DNA from: an uncultured Chloroflexota bacterium
GTDB taxonomy: Bacteria; Chloroflexota; Anaerolineae; Aggregatilineales; Phototrophicaceae
Assembly: GCA_937864975.1 (NCBI GenBank)
Contig: CALMDI010000089.1
Coordinates: forward strand, 1-7,228
Reading direction: 5' to 3'
Length of the DNA stretch: 7,228 nucleotides
The position numbers and the translations under genes are program-made. Positions within the stretch are counted from its first letter, which is position 1; each line of letters opens with the position of its first letter. Under the pieces are notes generated by a model. It was not told the DNA's origin. It did no database searches and worked only from the letters and a program-made list of their open reading frames with translations. This document shows positions 1 through 5,716 of this stretch, piece after piece.

Positions 1-126
1 CCAATCTTTGCCAAGATATTAACGGGTTAAATATGGCTCAGCCCCGACTCAAGCACAGAGCCTAAATTGTAACCCCGGCATCAATAGCGGTCACATCAAA
101 AAAGTCACGGGCGTTCTGCGAGAAAC

Positions 127-1263
127 TTATTCGCTCTCTGCCCACGCCAGAATATAACGTCCGCGCGTATACGGTGTTGCTGCCGTATACATCGTCGTCA
201 CGCCGTCGACCACCAGCAAATCCGCTTGACCAATCCCCACGTTCGACGAAACATCGGAAAGGACGGGGTTGCCGGGGAACTTCTCCCATGCGCCATCGAT
301 CTCGCCGGTTGCGCTGCGCGCAAACCCAAGCCCGAACTGGGTGTCTAAGCCGCGTTCCAGAGCGTCCGGTCCCCGGACTCCTTCATAGGTCATATAATAG
401 CGATCACCGACCTTCAGCACGTCGGCGGAACTGACGTAGCGGAAGTCGAAATAGGGATTCGCCGCGGTTCCACCGGCGATGTCAAGCGGTCCATAGTCCG
501 CCGCGCCGGAGAAGAGCGGATCGGTGGCGCACAGGCTTAACCCATCGACCCCCTCATAGCGGTTGCCCTTGTAGCAGCGCATGTGCCCCGGCGCTGACCC
601 CGCCGCCACAAAGACGTAGAGCATATCGCCTTCCACAAAGACGCCGGGCGGCGCGCCCACCAGGCAGTCGTCCACGTTGCCCTGAATATTCGGATGCGCG
701 CCGATGCGCTCGACGTCGGTACATGGTGCGTAACTGGTGGGCCACGTCCCGCTCGGAATGCGAATCTCGTCGCCCGGCGACCAGTTGATGCCGTCGGCAG
801 ACGTGCGTAACACGGGGTGCGCGTGCCATTCATACATCAGATAGAACATGCCATCGTCGGCGACCGCGACGCGCGGGTACTGCTGGGCAGTGATGTGGTC
901 GCGCCGGTCGTCGCACGGGCAGGATTCGCAGGCGATGGCGCACACGGGCGACGCCAGCGAAAAGGTATTGCCGCCATCCACGCTTTCCCAGCGGGTCAGG
1001 CAGCCCGGAAACGCGACCGGCGCGCCGCACTGATCCGTGATTCCGGCGGATGCAGTGCTGGCGTGCAGATAGGACACATAGACGCCGTCGGCGCGAACCA
1101 CCGTATCACTTTCCCCAAGCGGTAAACCGACGTACGCATTGTCCACAACCCACTCGGCTCGTCCGTCCCAGAAGTCGTCCAGCGTGGGCGGCATCGGCTG
1201 CGCCGAAAGAAGCATCGTTGTGAGAAAACTGATCGCGATCACGCCACCATAAATCCAACGCAT
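127..1263 (-). CDS. Exported cysteine-rich beta-propeller protein, glycosidase/sialidase-like fold
   Basis: This is a 378-residue protein probably secreted by the Sec route. Residues 4-21 are a hydrophobic segment after Met-Arg, ending in LLSAQP, which fits a type I signal peptide; no lipobox cysteine is present. The mature part has repeated strand patterns typical of five-bladed propellers of the GH43/GH32/GH130 or sialidase type: an Asp-box-like SVDGGNTF (94-101), a related TSADGINW (154-161), and blade-like segments such as DRYYMTYEGVRG (287-298). Ten cysteines are present (79, 88, 108, 112, 115, 117, 181, 200, 230, 245), an even number that would suit disulfides outside the cell. I chose the ATG at 1263 because AAGG lies about 9 bases upstream; a GTG six bases further up sits too close to it. 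No catalytic residues can be assigned with confidence, so it may bind rather than cut glycans. It is transcribed away from the GH4 operon. Confidence 0.75.
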   Translation of the reverse strand: MRWIYGGVIAISFLTTMLLSAQPMPPTLDDFWDGRAEWVVDNAYVGLPLGESDTVVRADGVYVSYLHASTASAGITDQCGAPVAFPGCLTRWESVDGGNTFSLASPVCAIACESCPCDDRRDHITAQQYPRVAVADDGMFYLMYEWHAHPVLRTSADGINWSPGDEIRIPSGTWPTSYAPCTDVERIGAHPNIQGNVDDCLVGAPPGVFVEGDMLYVFVAAGSAPGHMRCYKGNRYEGVDGLSLCATDPLFSGAADYGPLDIAGGTAANPYFDFRYVSSADVLKVGDRYYMTYEGVRGPDALERGLDTQFGLGFARSATGEIDGAWEKFPGNPVLSDVSSNVGIGQADLLVVDGVTTMYTAATPYTRGRYILAWAESE

Positions 1264-1304
1264 TTCCACCCGCCTTTTCTGCGCGCCACCCGTTCGCCCC
1301 TAGT

Positions 1305-1643
1305 TTAGTGCAGACTGTTAAAATCGACCTGATGAATCGCGGCGAGCTGGGCTGCAAACGTGCGGATGAAGTCGTCACTATTTGCGGGCGCGAATTCCGT
1401 CTTTCCTTCAACGTATTCCAGAACGACGTAAGGCGTAGGGAAAATTTCGCCGGATTCGTCGAGGTAATAAGGTTCAGCTACAGGCAGTCCTGCCGTCTGC
1501 AAGCGCTGCAAGAGCCTGAATTCGTCGGCGGCGACGTGCGCGTTTTGTTCGAGGTCGGCAGCGCCATGCCGACAGGCAAGGAAGAGCCGACCAAACGGTA
1601 CAGAATGACGCGGACGATGCGCGATTGCCAGCATAGCGGTCAA
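1305..1643 (-). pseudogene. Remnant of an APH/choline-kinase-type phosphotransferase gene (N-lobe fragment)
   Basis: About 110 codons encode a piece of an aminoglycoside-phosphotransferase-fold kinase. The recognisable part runs from AADEFRLLQRLQTAGLPVAEP through the hinge-like PTPYVVLEYVEGKTEF to FAAQLAAIHQVDF, matching the end of the N-lobe and the start of the C-lobe in this superfamily. It then stops with TAA at 1305. The catalytic loop (HxDxxxxN) and the metal-binding Asp of the C-lobe, which should follow in another 100 or more residues, are missing. The beginning is also short: an in-frame TAG lies about 25 bases above the possible TTG start at 1643 (first ATG at 1634), so the usual nucleotide-binding N-terminus is absent. 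Its 3' end lies only about 40 bp before the start of the propeller gene. A functional small protein is unlikely; this looks like a doubly truncated relic. Confidence 0.7.
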
Positions 1644-1662
1644 TAACCATCGCGTTGTGTTC

Positions 1663-1668
1663 TATAAT
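1663..1668 (+). promoter_or_regulatory. Candidate -10 box for the GH4-kinase operon
   Basis: A perfect TATAAT lies about 95 bases ahead of the GH4 start codon in otherwise GC-rich DNA. The matching -35 is weak: at 17-bp spacing the hexamer is TCAATA (1640-1645). If used, it would give a leader of roughly 85 nt that contains the hairpin at 1724-1741. Confidence 0.4.
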
Positions 1669-1723
1669 TGCGCGTTTCACGGAAGGTCACCGGGAACCTG
1701 AAGACCCGTTTTGAGATGACTCA

Positions 1724-1741
1724 CAGCGCCTCGGAGCGCTG
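1724..1741 (+). other. Small hairpin in the GH4 leader
   Basis: CAGCGC (1724-1729) and GCGCTG (1736-1741) form a perfect 6-bp GC-rich stem with a 6-base loop. It ends 7 bases ahead of the ribosome binding site of the GH4 gene. There is no following T run, so it is not a typical terminator. It could be a leader structure or a protein-binding dyad, or it may be chance. Confidence 0.3.
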
Positions 1742-1748
1742 AACATCG

Positions 1749-1754
1749 AAGGAG
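1749..1754 (+). promoter_or_regulatory. Ribosome binding site of the GH4 gene
   Basis: AAGGAG lies 7 bases before the ATG at 1762. This strong Shine-Dalgarno match fixes that start codon, and the protein begins directly with the beta-strand of the NAD-binding fold as in other GH4 enzymes. Confidence 0.85.
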
Positions 1755-1761
1755 TTCAAGT

Positions 1762-3144
1762 ATGAAGCTGAGCGTTATCGGCGGCGCTGGCGTGCGCGCG
1801 CCGCTCCTCACCCTCTCCGCGCTGCGCCGGGCGGAGCGCGTTGGTCTGGACGAGCTGTGCCTGATGGACATCGACCCGGAAAAACTGGCGCAGATCGGCG
1901 CGCTGTGCCAGCACATCGGCGAACGGGAAGGCAGCCCGGTTCGCATTACCACGACGACGGATGCCCACGAAGCGCTGGACGGCGCGCGGCATATCATCAC
2001 GACCATCCGCGTCGGCGGCGAGCAGGGCAGGGTTTACGACGAGCGCATCGCGCTCAAGCACGGAGTCCTTGGTCAGGAAACCACGGGTCCGGGCGGTTTC
2101 GCGATGGCGCTGCGGAGCATCCCCGCCCTTCTCGGCTATGCCGAGCTTGCCGACAGGCGCAGCCCCGGCGCGTGGATTTTCAACTTCACCAATCCGGCGG
2201 GGCTGGTCGCGCAGGCGCTGCGCGATCAGGGATTTGCGCGAACCGTCGGCATCTGCGACAGCGCGAACCACGCGCAAACAGAAACGGCGGCGTACCTGGG
2301 CGTCTCGCCGGAAGCGCTGCAAGCCCAGGTGTTTGGACTGAATCATCTGTCGTGGGCAAAGCGCGTGCTGCATAACGGGCAGGATATTCTGCCGGGGCTG
2401 CTGAACGACGATGCCTACCTTGCCGCGACGACGCAGCATATGTTTGACCCCGAACTCGTGCGCCACATGGGAATGTACCTTAACGAATACCTGTATTACT
2501 TCTACTACGCGGAGAAAGCGGTCGAAAGCATTCAGGCGGACGAACTGACGCGCGGCGAAGAAGTGATGCAGCTTAATCGAAAGCTGCTCGACCGGCTCAA
2601 AGCCATCGACGTAAAGCGGAATCCCGGCGACGCGCTGCGCGCTTATCTGGCGTACGAGCGGCGGCGTTCGGCGACGTACATGCACTACGCAAATCCAAAC
2701 GGCGTCTCGATGGAAGAAGCCGATCAGGCGGCGGACAGCCCGATTGAGCTGTCGCTGGAAGGCGGCGAAGGGTACGCGGGGGTCGCGCTGAAAATTGTCG
2801 AAGCGCTGGAAACGGGCACGTCCGCGCGCACGGCGCTGAACGTGCCCAACGAAGGCGCGCTCGATTTTATGCGCCCCGACGACGTGGTCGAGATTTCGTG
2901 CGTCATCGAACAGGGGGAGATTCGCCCACTGCCGGTTCAAGACGTTCCCGAAGACCGACAGTTGCTCATGAGAAGCATCAAGCTCTACGAGCGCCGCGCC
3001 GTGGAAGCCACGCTCAACCGCTCGCGCGAGCAGGCGGTGTACGCCCTGATGGCGCATCCGCTGGTGCTGTCGTATTCGCTCGCGCGGACGCTCGTCGACG
3101 AATACCTGGAAGCTCATGCGCCCTACGTGGGCGAGTGGAACTGA
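1762..3144 (+). CDS. Family 4 glycoside hydrolase (6-phospho-beta-glucosidase-like), NAD- and Mn-dependent
   Basis: This 460-residue cytoplasmic enzyme has the usual GH4 length. It begins with a Rossmann NAD-binding motif, VIGGAGVRAPLL (5-16), and an acidic strand end LMDID (34-38). FNFTNPAGLV (140-149), CDSAN (165-169), FGLNHLSW (191-198) and a tyrosine-rich NEYLYYFYY (241-249) follow in GH4 order; Cys165 and His195 are the expected metal ligands. GH4 enzymes cleave glycosides by oxidising C3 of the sugar with bound NAD+ and eliminating the leaving group. The overall sequence looks most like annotated 6-phospho-beta-glucosidases, but the signature is CDSA instead of the CN[IV]P usual for them or the CDMP of 6-phospho-alpha-glucosidases, so anomer and phosphate preference are uncertain. 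It is followed after 5 bp by a sugar kinase, implying one transcript. No phosphotransferase transport gene is in view. Confidence 0.9.
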   Translation: MKLSVIGGAGVRAPLLTLSALRRAERVGLDELCLMDIDPEKLAQIGALCQHIGEREGSPVRITTTTDAHEALDGARHIITTIRVGGEQGRVYDERIALKHGVLGQETTGPGGFAMALRSIPALLGYAELADRRSPGAWIFNFTNPAGLVAQALRDQGFARTVGICDSANHAQTETAAYLGVSPEALQAQVFGLNHLSWAKRVLHNGQDILPGLLNDDAYLAATTQHMFDPELVRHMGMYLNEYLYYFYYAEKAVESIQADELTRGEEVMQLNRKLLDRLKAIDVKRNPGDALRAYLAYERRRSATYMHYANPNGVSMEEADQAADSPIELSLEGGEGYAGVALKIVEALETGTSARTALNVPNEGALDFMRPDDVVEISCVIEQGEIRPLPVQDVPEDRQLLMRSIKLYERRAVEATLNRSREQAVYALMAHPLVLSYSLARTLVDEYLEAHAPYVGEWN

Positions 3145-3149
3145 AGCGC

Positions 3150-4058
3150 ATGGGCGGCTACGACGTGCTCCTGTTCGATCCCTACTTTTGCGATCTGATT
3201 GTGACCGGCTTGCCGGAACTGCCGCGCCTCGGCGCGGACTTGTTTGGGACGGGCATGGGGATCGAGGCGGGCGGCACGTTCAACACCGTGCGCGCGCTGC
3301 ACCGGCTTCAGGCGCGTGTCGGCTGGGTCTGCGATTTTGGCAACGACCTTTTCAGCCGGTTCGTCCTGTCTGAAGTCGCGAACGAAGGCGTCGATACCGG
3401 CTTATTCCGCATCCACGATAAGCCCGTGCGCGTGTTCAGCCTGGCGTTCTCCTACGCGCACGACCGCGGCTTCATCAGCTACATGGATCCCGTGGAGCCG
3501 GTAGACCGCCTGCCGTACATCTATGAACACCAGCCGAGAGCCATCCTGTTGAACGTGCTGGAAACTGGAGCCGCCGGACTCGCGCTTGCCCGCGCCGCGC
3601 ATGAGGTCGACGCGACCGTCTTTCTGGACACTCAGGCGACCAACGCCACGCTGGAAACGCCGGACGTGACGGACATGCTTCGAGCGGCGGACGTTCTCCT
3701 GCTCAATGCGAGCGAGGCGGTGGGGATTACCGGGGCGTCGAGCCGGGACGATGCCGGACGGTTACTCGCAGAACTCACATCGCTCGTCGTACTGAAGTGC
3801 GGAGCCGACGGCGCATACGCTTATCAGGCAGGCACCATTATCCACTCCCCGGCGCTGCGCGTGACGGTGGTGGACACTACCGGCGCGGGCGACTGCTTTA
3901 ACGGCGGATTCATCGCCGCACGCCTGCGCGGTGAGCCGTTGGAAACCTGCCTGCGCTTTGGAAACATCTGCGGCGGCTTATCGACGACCGCGCATGGCGC
4001 CGCGAACACGCCCACGCTGGACGACGTTTTGCGCCGCATCCACCCTATTCAAGAATAG
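3150..4058 (+). CDS. PfkB-family (ribokinase-like) sugar kinase
   Basis: This 302-residue protein has the normal length for PfkB kinases, which transfer phosphate from ATP to a sugar hydroxyl in the cytoplasm. The glycine-rich substrate-side motif GIEAGGTFNTVRALHRL is at 37-53, the NASE motif for metal/ATP binding at 186-189, and the C-terminal PfkB signature DTTGAGDCFNGGF at 242-254, whose Asp248 is the expected catalytic base. The actual sugar (fructose, ribose, a keto-deoxy acid or other) cannot be read from these motifs. I placed the start at the ATG at 3150, five bases after the GH4 stop, because the protein there begins with the typical first strand YDVLLFD; an in-frame GTG at 3135 overlapping the GH4 end is also possible. 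Neither has a clear ribosome binding site, so translation is probably coupled to GH4. The open frame continues far upstream inside GH4, but that part is not real. Confidence 0.88.
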   Translation: MGGYDVLLFDPYFCDLIVTGLPELPRLGADLFGTGMGIEAGGTFNTVRALHRLQARVGWVCDFGNDLFSRFVLSEVANEGVDTGLFRIHDKPVRVFSLAFSYAHDRGFISYMDPVEPVDRLPYIYEHQPRAILLNVLETGAAGLALARAAHEVDATVFLDTQATNATLETPDVTDMLRAADVLLLNASEAVGITGASSRDDAGRLLAELTSLVVLKCGADGAYAYQAGTIIHSPALRVTVVDTTGAGDCFNGGFIAARLRGEPLETCLRFGNICGGLSTTAHGAANTPTLDDVLRRIHPIQE

Positions 4059-4081
4059 CCTGTTGCCGTGTCGCACCCCCC

Positions 4082-4807
4082 TCAAGGCAGCAGCCGGCGC
4101 GGCACAAAGCGGTCGGCAGCCTGCCACCAGCAGAAGGCTTCGGCATACCGGGTCCAGAGGGCGAGTCCATAAAACTCACCCATGACACGAGTCAGGCGGT
4201 ACAGGTAATACTGGTCGAGCGGTTCTTGAATCATGCTCGCGTCGTGGTCGGGTCCGGGGAGATACTGGCTGTGGTGGTTCATGACCATCTTGATTTTGGT
4301 ATCCCAGACGTCGGTCACGTCGACGTAATCCTGCGGGGAAAAATGGATGCCGTTGGCGGTGGTCATGAAGGCGACGGGTACGCGCTTGCGGACAGGCTCG
4401 CCTGCCAGCTCTGGCGGGGGCGCCCATGCCATCTGGATGGTCGCCGTCACCAGACGGCTCGTGTAGTTGTGATCGGAATGGTAATCGTCTGGCGCATGGG
4501 TGATGATTAAATCCGGCGACACGTCGAGCATCAGTTGGATGAATTTGTGGCGCGTGGGGATATCATCCACGAGTCCCCCATCGGGAATACCCAGCCAGCG
4601 CAGTTCCGCGCCGATTAAATCCGCGCTTGCCTGTGCTTCGGATCGTCGCAAGGCAGATACCCCCGCAGGATCGCCGACCGGGTGCGCGCGTCCGTCCGTG
4701 ACGACGCACATGGTCACCTTCTCCCCTGCCTCGCTAAAGCGCGCGAGCGTGCCGCCGCAGCAAACGTCCAAGTCGTCGGGATGCGCGCCAATCCCAAGAA
4801 TATTCAT
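4082..4807 (-). CDS. PIG-L/LmbE family deacetylase
   Basis: This 241-residue protein belongs to the zinc-dependent PIG-L/LmbE family, whose members remove N-acetyl groups from GlcNAc-containing molecules such as bacillithiol or mycothiol precursors and glycoconjugates. GAHPDDLD (7-14) holds the metal ligands His9 and Asp12 with the probable catalytic base Asp11, GGTLARF (18-24) follows, and YHSDHN (109-114) supplies the second histidine cluster with His113 as the likely third ligand. There is no signal peptide, so it should be cytoplasmic. The ATG overlaps the stop of the DUF2277 gene as ATGA, which suggests coupled translation. It converges on the kinase gene with only 23 bp between their stop codons. 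The true substrate is unknown; the WWQAADRF C-terminus gives no clue. The family call is firm but the specific function is not. Confidence 0.9.
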   Translation of the reverse strand: MNILGIGAHPDDLDVCCGGTLARFSEAGEKVTMCVVTDGRAHPVGDPAGVSALRRSEAQASADLIGAELRWLGIPDGGLVDDIPTRHKFIQLMLDVSPDLIITHAPDDYHSDHNYTSRLVTATIQMAWAPPPELAGEPVRKRVPVAFMTTANGIHFSPQDYVDVTDVWDTKIKMVMNHHSQYLPGPDHDASMIQEPLDQYYLYRLTRVMGEFYGLALWTRYAEAFCWWQAADRFVPRRLLP

Positions 4808-5073
4808 CTGGCAAACCGCTGAGCCGCACGCGCTCGCGCCCTGGCAGCCTCGTCCATGCGGCTCCGCGGCGGCGCGCTTGTCTCCAGCGAGCCGAGCAGC
4901 CTGTCGGCGACGGCGGCGATTTCGTCAACGGCGGCGCTGAACACAGCTTCGTTGACTTTCGACGGCTTGTTGAAACCGCTCACCTTTCGCACGAATTGTA
5001 ATGCTGCCGCCCGAATCTCCTCGTCGGTCGCGGGCGTGTCGAAGTTGTAGAGCGTTTTGATGTTTCTACACAT
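4804..5073 (-). CDS. DUF2277 family small protein
   Basis: An 89-residue protein matching DUF2277, a small bacterial family of unknown function. The features recognised are the invariant-looking N-terminus MCRNIKTLYNF, then EEIRAAALQFVRKVSGF (18-34), KPSKVNEAVF (36-45) and the tail APPR (67-70) followed by a charged alanine/arginine helix. The fold is probably all helical. I placed the start at the ATG at 5073 because family members begin with MCRN; the open frame extends further upstream but that part reads through the gap and the preceding gene. No strong ribosome binding site precedes it. Its stop overlaps the PIG-L start by 4 bp, and the DUF1579-like gene ends 37 bp upstream. Cys2 beside the start methionine is conserved-looking, but its role is not known. 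Confidence 0.88.
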   Translation of the reverse strand: MCRNIKTLYNFDTPATDEEIRAAALQFVRKVSGFNKPSKVNEAVFSAAVDEIAAVADRLLGSLETSAPPRSRMDEAARARARAAQRFAR

Positions 5074-5083
5074 GCACGTTTCT

Positions 5084-5096
5084 CGCTGTGACAGCG
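5084..5096 (-). other. Short hairpin between the DUF1579-like and DUF2277 genes
   Basis: CGCTG and CAGCG form a perfect 5-bp stem with a 3-base loop, 10 bases before the DUF2277 start codon. There is no T run after it, so it is not a clear terminator. It might influence initiation or mRNA processing, or be chance. Confidence 0.2.
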
Positions 5097-5110
5097 CTTC
5101 CCGGAAGGAT

Positions 5111-5563
5111 TTACGTGACCCTGGTCGCTGTTGACCGATAGCCGCCGCCCGGATAGACCCAGCCGCCGGACAGGATATTGCCGTCGTCGCTAAACGTCCC
5201 TTTATAGTACGCCGGAGAACCTTTTTCTCCACCCCAGATCGTGAGCGTGTCGCCGTCGAGTTCATAGACGTATTGGAAGGTGTTGCCTTCGTTGTCGTAG
5301 ATGCGCGATCTGATGTCCTGGCTTGGCTCGGTCGCGCCAAACTCCCGGTCGTGCCCGATCACCTCGATTCCCTTAGTCCGGTGTCCGGATTGCTCAAGGT
5401 CGAAGTGCTGCATGAGGAAAAAGCCGCCGTCCAACCACTCGTAGGTCACCTGCCCTTGTGCCTCGCCGGATATTGTCCACGTGCCCACCAGTCTATCCAG
5501 ATTCTTGAGTCCCGGATACGGTTGTGGCGGTTCGTACTCGGTTTGCATGTCGTTATCTGTCAT
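5111..5563 (-). CDS. DUF1579-like lipocalin-type beta-barrel protein
   Basis: This is a 150-residue protein of the DUF1579 type, a family of unknown function thought to form a small lipocalin-like beta-barrel. The typical opening is LDRLVGTWTISGEAQG (22-37), followed by VTYEWLDGGFFLMQHF (39-54), and further barrel strands such as DNEGNTFQYVYELDGDTLTIW and YYKGTFSDDGNILSGGW. No signal peptide is present. AGGAGA seven bases ahead fixes the start at the ATG at 5563, although the frame is open 19 codons further up. It lies 153 bp downstream of the SRPBCC gene and 37 bp upstream of DUF2277 on the same strand, so it may share their transcript. Proteins of this type are often found beside ArsR/SRPBCC pairs, but no biochemical role is known. 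Confidence 0.8.
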   Translation of the reverse strand: MTDNDMQTEYEPPQPYPGLKNLDRLVGTWTISGEAQGQVTYEWLDGGFFLMQHFDLEQSGHRTKGIEVIGHDREFGATEPSQDIRSRIYDNEGNTFQYVYELDGDTLTIWGGEKGSPAYYKGTFSDDGNILSGGWVYPGGGYRSTATRVT

Positions 5564-5647
5564 CGTGGTCTCTCCTGCAGATGATCTTAAGGGCGCGAGA
5601 CGATTCGGGCGCTGGCTCAAACCGCCTCGCGTTCCATCGATCAGGCA

Positions 5648-5664
5648 GCTATTTCATGAATAGC
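5648..5664 (-). other. Dyad in the gap between the SRPBCC and DUF1579-like genes
   Basis: GCTATT and AATAGC form a perfect 6-bp stem around a 5-base loop, 85 bases ahead of the DUF1579-like start. It is AT-rich and has no following T run, so an operator or processing site is more likely than a terminator. I found no convincing promoter in this 153-bp gap. Confidence 0.2.
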
Positions 5665-5716
5665 CTTGAGGACGAATCTCGCTCGGCACCGACGATAGCG
5701 GTCACGGTGTGTTCTC

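Noticed and set aside
95..126. T run after the propeller gene as a terminator
   Set aside because: Six T residues follow on the minus strand, but I found no stable stem before them.
1756..3117. Long open frame of 453 codons on the minus strand opposite GH4
   Set aside because: It mirrors the GC-rich codons of GH4, has low-complexity arginine- and phenylalanine-rich content, and shows no family motif; GH4 on the other strand is unmistakable.
2898..3149. Upstream extension of the kinase reading frame inside GH4
   Set aside because: The added residues are arginine-rich out-of-frame translation of the GH4 gene, and PfkB proteins begin near the chosen ATG.
4059..4081. Bidirectional terminator between the converging kinase and PIG-L genes
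   Set aside because: The 23-bp gap holds no inverted repeat with flanking A or T runs; termination must use other signals or run into the opposite gene.
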